Positions 10,744 through 23,938 of a DNA stretch of 64,000 bases are shown here, in pieces. The DNA is from Morchella semilibera (Eukaryota > Ascomycota > Pezizomycetes > Pezizales > Morchellaceae). The DNA is taken from positions 1,499,101-1,563,100 of the forward strand of contig WBVU01000016.1 of assembly GCA_009192285.1 (NCBI GenBank), written 5' to 3'. The stretch's first letter is position 1. Each line of letters starts with the position of its first letter. The notes below the pieces were generated by a model. That model was not told where the DNA came from. It did no database searches and saw nothing but the letters and a program-made list of their open reading frames with translations. Made by a program: the position numbers and the translations under genes.

Positions 10744-13684
10744 ATATTAAGGTGTGAAGGGTAAGCTGACTGGTTAATTGATGTACAGGACCTGGTAGGA
10801 TTATTGCAAAAGTGGGTCTTGCGTGACCAAAATATGGTCCTATTATATTGGCCCTTAAACTCTACCATCCCAAGAAATGCATCGCATAATGTATCGATAA
10901 TGTATCATGCCATAAACGGGTGGCTATTGCATCCATAATGCATCTATAATGCATCACAGTCTCATTTCGCCAAGAGTTTAATGTAATGTATCAAAAAAAA
11001 AAAATAAAAAAAGTCCGGGTTGAACTGTGCTATTATGTTTTTCAAGCCCACCCCCACTGCCTAAGCTACTAGTGATATAATCTAGAACTAAGAACTATAC
11101 CAAATAAACGACTTAATTTCTAAAGTAAAGTATCAAATAAAGTAATCAATAAAGTCATCAATAGACGACATTACAGAGGCCTCAACATGTTTATGCATCA
11201 GCTGATGCATTTGTGCACCATTCTAGTATGGGAAATGTATCAAGTGATGCATTTTTTGCGCTGGTAGAGAAAGGAGAAAAAGAAAATGTTAGTCTGGGGG
11301 TGGGGGATCAATTAAGTTATGGACCCACCCCCATGCGCGGCTGGGGAATTAACCTCTCCCCCACGACCACCCCGTATTGATCCCCGGTGGTGGTGGCCTT
11401 CGATCTTTGCACCCTTAAGGGCTGATCATGATGGGACTATTGGGTCACGAAAGACCCACTCTTAATTGGAGTAATTGTACCAGGCTCTGTAGCGGGTTCT
11501 TGTGGGTTGGGCCACATGGCCATGGGGTTAGCAACGTAGGTACGCACGCGGATTCCTTCTTAGCTCCAGTGCTTGATACCTCTAGCCCTCCTAACCCAGA
11601 CTGCTAACATAATCATGGGAAGAGTAGTTATACTTTAGTAAAAATGGGGAATCTGCCCTACCTGTGGATCAGTATTGATGTGGTCCATGGGGTTGCTCAG
11701 GGAAAGCACTAGGAGAAAGTGCCTACACGTTTAATTGCCTCGTGGACCTTCATGCCTTGAGCTACTTCTCGGAGAAATGCCTCGTGAGTCACATTATCCA
11801 GGACCAGGACCAGGACCAGGACCAGCTCCATGTTAGGTGTCTCTTCATTGGTCGGGCAAGAATTTAGCTAGGTAATCAGCCGGACCTTTGCACAGCCAGG
11901 CGGTTTTATCTTTATGTCAATTCCGTGAAAGCTTCCCTCATGTTAAATACGAGTGGTCAAAGTCGATCCGTTTAGCGAGAATAATTCAACTGCTAGTGAC
12001 CCCAAGGTATCTTATCAAATCCGGAGAAAAGGCAATAAGATAACAAAGTGGAAAAAGTGTATATATTTCCGGCATCCATGGGACCTAGCTCAGGTATAGA
12101 TATATTTTTGGTAGCAGCAATGATCAACTAGTCATTATCATGATAAATGACCTCATTTAGACTTGTAAAACCTCAGTACATACGTATACGTCTGCTCGGT
12201 ACAATGCAAAAGGGGAGGAGGTTTGCGATATACGGGTGGTTGATGGCAATATCGTTGCCTTGCCACGACTACCCACTATACCATAGGCTGCGCACGTTCT
12301 CTCTCGCTTTATCCCCTTTTACATTTTCCCACTTGGTTTTAAGTGTATGCCATGTGACCAACCCGTTCCTCTCGATCCTCCACCGGCGATCTTCCACCGC
12401 GGCCGGCCCCCTCCTTAGGCTTCCATACCCACCCCAACAGGGCGACGTTTAACAAGTTGGTGCAAAATGATATAATCCTGCCCGGCGAGGCAGTTTATAT
12501 GCCGCTATATCTATGAATCATTACTGACCGCTGTCATGCATAACATTACTGGCCTAGTCTAGCGTACGATATCACATTTCTATCATGTGCCATATTTAAA
12601 ATGTCACTGATTAGTCCTGGTCAATCAATCAATTGAAAGCGAACTTTAGTGAAGGGGTGGCAGAAGAACAGGGGCTGTTTAATTCACAGGGCCGGGTGGT
12701 AGGTTATATTTTGGGAGAATCTGATGGTACGTCGACCTAAGCTAATTATAAGCTAAGGCGTCATAATTATATAACGATCTGGCTATGGATGGGGGGGAAT
12801 AGATATATGGGCTTGAATACCTTCCGGCCAAATTGGAGCCTATATCTAGTCAGTACGTCCATTACCACTCATGCTCTACTAGTTCAAGATTTTGGGTGTG
12901 GGCAATTCTATGCCATCAACTTCCTTCCTAGGCGTGTCCACGAGGGAAGGTCCATACAATCATATCGTTGAACCAAAGCCTTGTTATATCGCTATCGCAC
13001 CTGCCTAAATATATTTATGTATACAGCTTGGTATATATTTACTACCTATAACCAAGCTATATTGATGCTTTGGGGTATAAGTGGGAGTTGGCGGGGTTAA
13101 ACATACGCACCTTATTTAATGTGGCTTACTTCTGAAACACTAATAAATCACTGTGCCTGTACATGCACGTAGGACCAACGGATCTATGATCATGATGGAA
13201 ATCGCATGTATTGATTCACCTCCATTGTCGTAGCAGTACCATATATAGCAGGAAGGCTCCATGGATTTAATAAAACACTCGACCAACCTCCCAGGCTTGT
13301 TCGAGGCTTGAGAAACCATCTATGAGCTTTATAATTTACATAATAGAATATAAAGCAATTAAGATACATGCATAGCCATCTAGATCGATCATGAGATGAG
13401 TGATTAATTGGATGATAAAAGTCCGATTGGATGCATGTCTCCAGCCCTCGTGTAATGATTAAAAACAACGTCACCCCAACGACCGACCAAGGATTCTAAA
13501 TGATCTCAATATGCAACATCTGTACGGTGGTGAGTTAGGATTTTAGTACGTAGGAGATATGGCGGTTTTACACATTTGATACTCTATACCTAGAAATGAA
13601 TATAAAAGCTCGTAATAGCCCTTCAATGAAACATAACAGTCCGCCCTGACCAAGGCTTTATCAAAAACACGTTACCCTTATGAA

Positions 13685-15287
13685 GTGCCTTTATCCTTCC
13701 AGATGACATCGACGGATGGTCCTGCTACCATGGGTACTGACGCAACATCGCCACGTCCTCTAATGTGTTCCCCAGACAAGACTTCGATTAAACAAGACGA
13801 CACTGTATTTCGAGTTAGAAATATACCTATCGACCTCCCAAGGGAAAGGCTGAAAGCGGCTCTGCGAAAGAGATTTTGCAAGATCCCCAACTGCTCAAGC
13901 TCTAAAGATGCCACCATTACCCGAATAAAGACCCGGGTTGCGCCCCTTGCGCCCTCCTGCTTTGATCAGAAAACACAAGTAGCGTTTGTGCGCTTCAGTC
14001 CTGAACTACCACAGGACCTAAAAGAGCTTAGGCCTAATGGGGATCTTACTTTTCCCCTCGAAGGTTGGGGGCCGCTATCTGGACGGAAAGAGGGTTTCGC
14101 CGAAAAGGAATTTCCCTCTGACTCGGATGATGATGATGAATGCTATGAGCTAGTGATAGATAGGCATTTCGGGGGGCTCACACAAATGTATAAAACTACA
14201 GGCGAAGTGAAGGCTGAGTAAACATTTCAAATCCTACTTATACCAAAATGGGGGCTAAATTTAATAGTTTGATTGCGGTATGCGGACTTGACGGCCATCC
14301 TTACGGATCCTTCGCGGGCAAAGAGCTCGATAATCAGATGAAGAAAATGTGGCTTCATGATTTTCTCTCTAAAGACTTTCCAAATTTCCGGACTATGGTC
14401 TTCGGATATGATTCAAAACTGAGGGATAGTCACGGATTACACGCAATAGCGGATTATACGGACCAGCTTTTGGAAGAATTATCTCGAGTGAGAGTGGATC
14501 CCGAGGTCCGCTATTCTTTTGCAGTTTTTTGGTTGATACTAGAGTTTTATCTGATATTCTTACAGGCAACGATGCGGCCAATAGTGTTCGTCGGTCATAG
14601 CTTTGGTGGAATAATTATAGCACAGGTACACTCCTAATTAATTCTTCGAAACCAAAAAACAACTGGAACGATTTTAGTGCTGACACCTGATAGTCTGTTG
14701 TCAAAGCTAAGCACAGGGGCAACCCGATCTGTCAGAATATCAAGGCGTTCATGTTCTTTGCAACTCCACATCGGGGATTAAAGGTTCAGGATATATTAGC
14801 TGCGCTTGGGGAGAAGTCTTCAAGGGCGCCATTAGTGGCGTCTATTGAAGAGAATGCAAAGCCTTTGAGTGTTGGGCTTGAGAGATTTATCGACTGCTTA
14901 CCGAAAATAAGCCCTCAAGTTATTAGCTTTTCAGAGCTGGAGGAAACACCTCAAGTAGTCAAGGTATGAGACACCTACTGTTAGATCTGATTGATATGTA
15001 TAGGGATACCGGTGAAACAATCTCTATGCATTCAGGGAGAAGAGTGAAAACTGACAGCCAGACAGGACGGAGTGCTTGATATAAGTTGGGCCCGAGAAGG
15101 CGACTATCATGAGGCTGTGGCTGCCAAAAGTTCTATATTGGGCCTACCACGTACGATGGAGAAACGTTTACGGATACCCGGTAATCACTCAACACTTGTC
15201 AAGTTTACGACCCAATGGGCCCCTGGATATCAGTCGGTTGTTGAGGAATTACGTCGTATTTTCCAACTCGATTGTAGATCTAGTTGA
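13685..15287 (+). CDS. SesB-like alpha/beta-hydrolase with N-terminal module, no ankyrin repeats (copy 1)
   Basis: Five exons at 13685-14217, 14268-14505, 14566-14625, 14694-14963 and 15066-15287 give an intact 440-residue protein. Residues 1-177 hold a module that starts VFRVRNIPIDLPRERL and ends TQMYKTTGEVKA, shared with the copies at 17.5-18.9 kb and 46.3 kb. A hydrolase domain follows: CGLDGHPYGSFAGKE, the nucleophile elbow GHSFGG with Ser269, then FFATPHRG, and a likely catalytic His408 in GNHSTLVKF. Such domains act as effectors on fungal NLR-like proteins and are thought to be lipases or esterases. The stop follows the hydrolase directly, so there is no repeat or NTPase domain. The second intron has an atypical GTCCGC donor and is 60 bp, so retention would keep the frame. 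ATG 13703 is an alternative start. Confidence 0.8.
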
Positions 15288-17550
15288 CTAGTTGTGATAT
15301 ACGGTAGCCGGGGGCCTGTTAAGTACATGTAGTCATATTACTTTAATCTAAAAGAGAGTTTTGATTGATGGGAAACTGCCTCACTGGGTTTGTGCCGGGG
15401 AGGGATTTGAATGGAACTATTTCACATATATATTCGCTTCGAATTCCTTGAAATTGTTTGAAGTGACTTTGACTGTAGCATCCTGTTTATATTGAAAGTG
15501 ATACATGTTACGAGTCTCCAACTCCTCTAGATACAAGCGCCAGTAGGTATATCTAATACATAAACCCACGTCGGAGCCAGTTCTTGTTTTGGCATTTGGG
15601 GCCCAAGGAGCTGGTAAAATACACCCCCGAATCGGCGATTCTTAGCTAGAACTCCACGACGATTTGCTGGATGAAAGTGATGGGTGCCCACCTGGACATC
15701 CGAGAATTACAGGTAGCTTTATAGAGCTAATACTGGCCGCTCTGTTTTAAAAGTGTGTGTGGCCTCAATAAACAGGTAATTGGTGTGATGGGTGCGTGCA
15801 TACTGACAACGGTATACGTAGTGGTGTGTCTATTTCTCCCCCATCTCAGTACCAGCAGGTTCTCCCCCAAAACATCAACCATCTTGGTAATATTCAGGCG
15901 GAAATTACCTATAGTGATCCTTCTAACATTCTAACCACCTATATTTAGTTCTCTCAAAGCTCCAAGATCGCGAAACTTGAGCGCCGGACCCCCGCCCAGT
16001 AAGTTGGACCCCCAAGCAACGGAGCCGGAGTTGACGGGCCGCGGGGCTACATGTGTGAGATATTATGATCTGTCGTGCTGATGTTTGTCGAGTGAGATAA
16101 ATAGCGACACAGGCATGGAGACTTGTTCGATGTTGAGGGGGGCAGGTTTGCCTGTCGGGACTGTTAATTCAAAGGCCGCTTTCAGAATTCCTCTCCTTCG
16201 TCCGATACATCATTCATTTGCATATCAACATAGGTCAATCAATCTCTACAGACTTGGTTCTATCATGGGTAACCGCGTGGCAAGAGCGTGGGTGCTGGAT
16301 CATGGAGGCATTTGGCCGCAAACGTGGATAATCTAGCCCATTGATTAATTTATATAAGTTGTCGGGTTGGTACTGATTCACTAGTGTGCCTCATAGCAGA
16401 GTTTGCCAAATAGAGTACCTATATCCCATTCATATGTATCCACCGAGGTTATGTGGCGTGTGCGTACCTATCTATGACTGCATTGGAAATATCAGAGGAG
16501 ATATAGGATATATAGTGCTAAGCTCGCCCTCACCCCCAATTGTTATATGGATTTCTCTCTGTACGCTCTTACTTCTCTCCCCCCCTCCCCGAGCTCCCCC
16601 TTGACTTTTTTCCCTTCCCCCCCCCCCCCAAACCAGGGACTAGAATTACTGTACTCCACTGGCTTCCTCCCTCTATATATCTCACCGTATGATATGCTGC
16701 CTGTAGTATGCAAGGGGCGGCGTCGGATTATTGGGCGGTAGTTGATATTTTCTGCTGCTCTCTGTGAGGGAAGGACATATATATGTATATATATGGGCGC
16801 GATGCTAGCAACTTCTTATTCAATTTTTCCAATGAGGTTAACCTTAGCTCATGAATATATATATTCTAGAAAATGTGTGGGGGTCGAGTAGGTCGCATGC
16901 ACGCTACTTGTGAATGTCTGTACCTTGCAGGTGATTCATAACATGATGTAGGTATATATGTGCCCTGCATATACCTTGTAGCACCTGTGGCTGAAAAAAT
17001 GTTTATCAGGAGTCGAAACGATTGCTCTAGTTTATCTTATATGAATGGGTGAACGATCCGAGAATACAATCCCGAAGGATCCATCCGTGCCTGTGTATGT
17101 ATATTTGTATAAGAGTAAATGATGAATAATGAATGATCATAAATGGAAAATATATCAATAAATTATTTAAGGTGATACGCAGAGATCGTAAAAGGAAAGA
17201 AATCCAGTATATATATATATAAAGGGAATCTAATAGGATTGTCAAAGGAGAAAGACGGCGCGAGCTAAATAACAAGTATCCTTCAAGCTTTTGCATTGCT
17301 CCCCGCCATATTTTCTAATACTAGATCTGCTACATAAACGCTAGCTAACGTCATAATACTCGTGCGGGTGAAGGTCGCGGATCATCTCACCAAGAGTTAT
17401 ATCGGACAAGTAATGATGAACGAAAGAAAATTTAAAGATGAGCATGAGAACATGTAATTGAAACGGAACCAAGCTAGCTAGCTCAAAACACAAGGCTGGT
17501 TATAGAGGATCTCTACTCTTTAGTAGACAGGACCTCCGTTACTGTTTGAC
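15288..17550. other. Spacer between hydrolase copies 1 and 2
   Basis: No gene is supported. Features are a pyrimidine-rich stretch with a C run near 16617-16630 and TA-rich tracts. The spacer separates the plus-strand hydrolase gene from its decayed minus-strand paralogue, so the two are convergent. Confidence 0.45.
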
Positions 17551-18946
17551 TTAGTGCTTGGGACGACGGTGAGTGTTTCCCGGAGGTGTGGAGACCGCAA
17601 GGTTCTGAACAAGAATTTGATATGTACGATCATGCCGATGTGAGATTCTCACCAACGAACAATGATCCTTCTCCACCGGAACTACTGTTTCCATGTCCTT
17701 CGGAAGCCCAAGAACTGAGGAGCTCGGAGGTATCATTTGATATTTTTCACCGTCACGTCTCACTCCATTTTCAGTCTAAGATCTGTTAGTTAATCTTGGA
17801 ATTATTTGGTCCTGAACGTATGATTATATGAATCTATAGTGCATAGATTTCACTACATACCTTGGTAAGCTTCCTGGAAGGGCGGGTTGACCGGAAAGTG
17901 AGTATCTTGATTTTGAATGTCCCGCAGTGGTCCCTTGAAGTCTCTCAACTCGTTCTCTAAGCTCACCGACTCCAGTTTGAGATCCTCGACCATATTTCTC
18001 CGTCCTTCGGCGACTACAGTAAATCTTCTATCACCTGCCCCCTGTGGGGTACATCAAAGAATACAATCTGTTTGATTTGTTCAACAATATCTTTTTTTCC
18101 ATCCCGCATTAATTGGTTGATAGCCTTGTCTCGGGGGTCAGCTTTTTCCCTTTGAATTCAAATCATATGCAGATCTAGAGCCAGCATACTTGCGTAGTTA
18201 TCAAACCCCCGACACCATAAGATATGATAATCTTTCCTCTTTTCCTTCCCTGAGTCACAGTTAGACTGGATCCTCGGACGCAACCGGTAGGGTGGGGGGG
18301 GGGTCACTTGTGGCATGTATTTGATATGTCGTACTAGGTCAGATACGTAGTCACAGATTTGGTGATCCGACTCCTCATCTAGCTTTGAATCGAAGGCGAC
18401 GAATATTGTCCTGCAACACGGGAAATCGAGAGCGAACAAGTCCCTCGCAAACATTGTCTTTCGACCTTTCGCGTCCGGCTCGCCTGTGAATGAGTCGTAT
18501 CGATCGAATGGTCCACACACTACAAAGATACTAGGTATTTGTTAGCAATATAATGCCAGAGTGGGAGTGGTGACTAAGGGTTTGGGATGAGTTAGGAAGC
18601 CCAGAACGTCTGCTATATAAAATAGTACATACTCTGTTTTGACTATCCCGCTCGTATTGTACAGCTGTGGTGATACCACAAAATCCTATACTTATACACA
18701 AATCTCTAATCTGAACGTCCTCATTTTCTATATTTGCCCAAGCAAGGCTGGTGGAGAGCTGGACTTGAAATTAAGAAGAGCAACCATAAAGCCAGGATTA
18801 TTGATGGAAGGGATAATGACCGTGCGTTCAGTGTCGACACCATTCTCCGGTTGTTTTTCCCAGTCCTCGGAGATTGCGGCAAAGATCTTGCAGAGTTTTG
18901 CCATAGTCATTTCCTGGGATTCACCCTGAACTCGATAGGTTGTCAT
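17551..18946 (-). pseudogene. Decayed SesB-like hydrolase paralogue (copy 2)
   Basis: Pieces line up in order with copies 1 and 3. The N-terminal module runs from TTYRVQGESQEMTMAKL (18728-18946) to SPQLYNTSGIVKT (about 18620-18670). The hydrolase start is VVCGPFDRYDSFTGEP (18158-18525). SYGVGGLITTQ (about 18195-18235) stands where the others have GHSFGG, and FFDVPHRGQ lies near 18040. The terminal exon is GLPKDME then KDHCSLVR (17551-17775). The nucleophile Ser is gone, so the enzyme would be dead. At least two shifts of reading frame are needed, within the N-terminal module and after the PHRG motif. The intron positions match the intact copies where they can be seen. I infer a host gene in decay, inverted relative to copy 1. 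Confidence 0.7.
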
Positions 18947-21900
18947 AATTATGATTCGGGATTGTGGGGGTGGAAAAACGATAAATGTATAGATCTATAG
19001 AAGGTTGGAGTTGGAGTTGATATGTGGCGGGAGGGAGGGATAGCAAGACAGCCCTCTTTGTCACATTGTAGGTGTTGTTAAACCACGCCCAAGACATCGT
19101 CATCGTACCAGTAGCACAGCAGATACCAGATAGTGCGTACGTTCGTGCGGGCTGCTTAGTTAACCGATTGTTAACGTTAGCCTTCAGAATTTACCAATCA
19201 GGATATCGAAAGCTCCATCTAGCTGCGCAAAGCCACATGACACCGAAATGATAGTAGTGAGAATGCCATAGACATATTTTTCACGACGCATGTTACGTGA
19301 CCAACTATGACCAAAGCTTTCTGCGATGTTGACAGATATTCCGATGTAGTTAGCCATAGCAGCTATTCAGTTAAACCCACGCCTGTGACCTCTTCGATTC
19401 CGGTTTCAGTATCCCCTGATCTACTCGACTCCGCTTCTCATTATTGATTTCTGGTGTTATTTGGTACTTCTTAACAGACGAATGTAACTGTCAAGTCCTC
19501 ATAGCATATATCCTCATTGGCATGGGTCTCACGACTCACTCAGTATGTCAACGATATCGATGTTGGTGGGCCGTGCGTATACGTCGTGTTACAATAATTA
19601 GAACCTTAAAGTCATTTGGGGACAACGACGAAGCTGGTTGAACGACGAACAGGGATATTTGGCGGACAGAAGGCGCTCAGGCTGGTATCTAATCTCTTGA
19701 TTGGCTGGGAACTGTGGTTTCGTCGTTGCCCCAGGTTCGTCATTGCCCCCAAACCGACTTTAACCCACGTCTAGCAGTTAATAGGTGGGTTACTAGGTGC
19801 CAAGGCCGGGCGGGCTCTATTCCTTGATCCGCCTCTCCGAACGATAACTTGCCCTTTGCGTATATCAGGACCTGGATGTCGAGATAATCCCGGAGGGAGA
19901 GCAGGAGGAGTATTCCAAAAGCTTTCCACCAGCTATAGCTCTCTCGTCCCACTGTTATAGTTATAATCAGTTGGGCTTTTGGTCCTAGTAATCCTCGTGC
20001 GTGGAGGGTAAAAACTGCTATGCCCTTTCCTACTCTCTGGGTCTATTTCTAAGTGGCCGGAAGCCCTTGCGGAGTGGCGTGTAGCTGGATACGGGTTCTC
20101 AGGAGGGTGAGTTTGTCGTGGTTTGATTCCCGGTTCTTGTTCCATTGCTGGCGGCGGAAACAAATTAAGGTCCTTCAGAATGTTCCTCCGCACCCCCAAA
20201 ACGAACCATGCAGGCGATATGTAACCCTGCGCCTCGGCACATGAGGTTTCTACGCCTTCTCTCAATTATCAGCCACTATCCCCGTCTATCTGCCCGCTGG
20301 CTCCACCCGCCGAACTCCCATACTGGCCGGATATCGGCCCGCGAGCGATATGGGCATACTCGGGTAAGTGGGGACTGTTACTGGGCACCTCGGGGCACCT
20401 CGGCCGCGGGGTCTCTGAGTCTTGGGGTTTCTTCGCTTGTTTATGGTGGACAGTGCTAATATTAAGACTCTGGCGCACACTGCTAAAACCATTGTGGGTG
20501 TGTGAAACGACACAATTTACCTCGACTATGAGGACCGTCGGCGTGTACTATAAGGATGGTGTATGATCTGTACTTGAATTACATCGTGCTGTAACCTGGT
20601 TAAATCCCACTTGGATATATCCTTTTCTCTTCCAGTCCTAACACAACAGAAGAGGGAAACAGAAAGGAGTATCCTGGAGCAAATGCCCTCGCATGGTTGG
20701 TTGGTTTGGGGAACAATGGTAAAGATTAATGGGTTATTGAAAGAGCTTTTGTGAATGATCCCATCACCTACCTCCCCCTACACCCCCACTGGATGACGGA
20801 AGGTCTCCCCCCCACCCAAAAAGCTCTGTTAACAACACGCCTCTCCAGGCTCCTGGATTAACGAGCTACTGACCAGAATATCCAGTCTATGTTGCTAATC
20901 CACCACCGCGCAGACCAATCATTGAACCATCCCCCCCATCGGTACCTCGTCATCAGTCCCGATGCCCATCTGAGCAGTTTCATATTGTGGTTCTTTGTGG
21001 TTGCAGAGCTGGATTTTCGACAGGCCACTAAGTAAGAAGGATTTTTAGTCTTTGGGAGTACGGGTATTTGCCTAGTAGGTCGGATCCCTACACTTTGGGG
21101 GTTTGATGTCCCGGCCTCAAATGCCCGTTATCTTGCTTTCTGTCGTTTCCTGTTCGGGTATCTATTGAACTATAGAGAAGCCGCCGTAGCAGTAACGTTC
21201 GGAGAATGCTGTATTGCAGGCCACCATCGGGAATAAAGTTTTATCGAGATCAATCTGCCACTATAAACGGTGACAAACGATCGACAGGCTACAATTGAGT
21301 TCTCTATTGTCCATACTCAGTATGATCTGATCCGTGCCACGGGAGGTATAAACTGCACGGCAAAGATTCTGAACAGCTCTCCCTGTCAAGCTTCTTGATT
21401 ATTGACATCCAGAGCGGTTATTCATCCTATAGGACAAAAGGTTGATTGGGGAGTCGGTGACATATAGGAAAGTTTGGTTCCTTTTCAAACTTTAGTAACT
21501 TGTGCTTTTGTGAGGACAGTGTAGCCTATTTTCATGACGTTTCCAACCGTAACTGGCCATTTTGGTGTTGGATCAATTCCCAAGTACCCCAGCCCAGTTT
21601 GCAAACAAAGGTGTAGTAGGCAAGAGAACAGGATATAGCGATGGGTAGGGCAATTATATACCAATCGCCTAACCCTGATAATTCTATACACCACCGTAAA
21701 TGACTGCTCGACCGCGAAGATACAATGAAGTTATTGTTTCTAGACATGACGTGAGATGCTGTTAATATTAAAAGAGTCTCGCCACTGCCGCTCTATAAGT
21801 TGCATTCAATTGGGCTTTCAGAGACTTGATGGAGTATACCGTGGACCGTGGGAGTTTGAATTGAACTGGGCGAACCCAATTCCAAAGGTAAGTATCTCGG

Positions 21901-23938
21901 CGGCTAAAATACTTCCGATTAATTCTTTGCGTTGCGTGTCTAGTTTAATTACTGAAATCTTTTGGCAATAGTAGATGCACTCAAAAGATGAGGGTTTAAA
22001 TACCAAAGAATAGAGACTCCAAGAGTTCGAACGGAGAAGGTGAAGTGAGTACAAACCGGATCCTGGAGCAGCTGCGCAGACTGGGGGTGGGGACTGGGGG
22101 CGACCGCTAGCTTCAGATCCCCATTTCCCTAGCTATAGCATTACCCTGCTTTAGGTCGGGGAGATCGAGTCCTAGCTAGCCGCCGGCGAGCACCTAATAT
22201 AGCTGGATCAATGGAACGCGGTTATAGAACGATCGAAAGGATAAAATCCTACCGAAGTCTGTCAATAAACGAGGGTCCGAGCTAGCTGAGTGAACTATCA
22301 GGAATCTGGGGGTTGAGCATGAGTTGCAGTTGATCAAGACCTTGTGGGGGTCAAGTATGTCTTAGTGATAAACGCATTTACATCAATTACAGCTGGCAAC
22401 CCTTTTCGGCCGCCGGTTGATGGCTTCTGTACTTCGTGCCGCCAGTTTGCTTGGTGAGGCACCCATATTAGAAGTCCTTGGTTATAATTCGGCACCTATG
22501 GCTAATGTACGACATGGGACCACCCCAATAGGCCTAGGGACATAATCAATCTTCGTGTACAATTAATATATCCGCTTGTTTTAACTCCGCTACCCATGCG
22601 TAGTTCTATGGTTAGGACTCTTACTTAAATAGTAGAGTCGCGGGAGACACGAGAGAGACAAACGAAGACGTGATATCACTCCTTCGCGGGTCAGGGTGGG
22701 TTAGAATATCACTGCGGACGGTAGACGGGATATCTGCGACAGGTCAACAGCCATCTAGTCAATCACAATGTTTCTTTTTTGACTTAAGGGTATTTTTTCC
22801 CTCAAGCAATAGTTTCACTCAACCTCGAGGTACTGTAACCTTCTTTTGTTTGAGTTGCGATATCTATATGTTGATTATATTGATGCATAGAGACACCCTC
22901 CTTTGTAGGTCCCTCTCTTGTCTACCCTCTTTTCTCACCTGTCTATCCGGGCTATTTCGGAAACTGTTGGCTCTAGCTTGATCCCCCGAAAGCCGGTTCT
23001 TCTTGTCGTGGGACACAATTAGTGGATTAAAGAAAGAAAGAAAAACATGTTCTGACCCGCTGGCGGACACTACCTGGCTATTCACTGGAAATTTTTGTAA
23101 TAACGTACCTTCACCTAGTACTCAGGGCTACCCATTCTCGAGCTCAACTATTGCAATAAATGTACTTGTTTAGACGGAAGTATAACATGGATGCCATCCT
23201 TTGGATATTCTGTTGGCGATTGATATCTTACCCAAATGGGTAACTGGGAGCCTATGTCACTTTGCCTCTCCTTTATCATAGCCTTAAAGATGTAGAGAGG
23301 TGAGAGACTTACATGTAATTATTGCTACCGTGGCGGGAATAGCCCCATATTTATAATAAAGAAAGGTAGTACAAAAGAAATATAATCAGAGACATTACTC
23401 GCGCGACGTTATATAATCAAGTCCTGAGAAGTGACAGCAGTATATATATACTTAACGCAACGCAGCGCAACCCAGACTACCAAATTCATTATAGAGATGA
23501 TGCGAACTTAATAAATAACACCTAGCCAGGATACGTTGCCTCCATTAGTTTTCTCTATAGTTTGCTATGGTCTCGGGGTTGTGGCCTTTGAGTTGCACAA
23601 TGTCACCATTTCTCAGTGTATGACTAGAATGACTCGGCATAAGCATGACTGGTGGGGGGGTGAGTAATAACGTTTTTGACCAGTACAAATTTGGTTGTGG
23701 TTATTGCTGAGCCTCTCCGCCCCCAAAATTTGTGTGGAGATTTTAGTGCTGTTGCCATACAACCTGATTCTAGCTAGGTCTGACACGGTCCTCGGTCAAA
23801 AACTTTACTATTGCTCATGTGCCAATGTGAAATCAAGGCACCCATGCATCCCTAACTCCCCAGCGAATTCATTAGAACATCCTCATATCAGTTAAGATAT
23901 CTGCGACTAGGGTTTCAAGCGTCGGCATTCTTTCTGAC
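18947..23938. other. 5 kb spacer with no supported gene
   Basis: Open frames are short and lack recognisable domains. A minus-strand frame at 19933-20265 is the longest but has no homologue I can name and no clear splice partners. Nothing else stands out beyond ordinary low-complexity tracts. Confidence 0.45.

Larger units (their letters stand above)
6721..13684. other. 7 kb gene desert with inverted-repeat elements
   Basis: No open frame here looks like a real gene. The stretch holds a Harbinger-type MITE (7275-7402), a TA dinucleotide run near 8072-8087, two long inverted repeats (9744-10003 and 10546-10743), a dispersed repeat with a 43-base G run (10215-10375), and a short palindrome near 11195-11210. 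A hexamer tandem (CCAGGA about five times) lies near 11798-11825. The rest is AT-rich spacer with scattered stops in all frames. Confidence 0.5.

Noticed and set aside
11798-11825. CCAGGA hexamer tandem as a CRISPR-like array
   Set aside because: There are no spacers between units, and the context is eukaryotic; it is a simple microsatellite.
13678-13917. Minus-strand open frame opposite the first hydrolase exon
   Set aside because: It is the shadow of a well-supported plus-strand exon and has no domain.
19933-20265. 110-residue minus-strand frame as a gene
   Set aside because: No homologous phrase, no start context and no splice partners were found.
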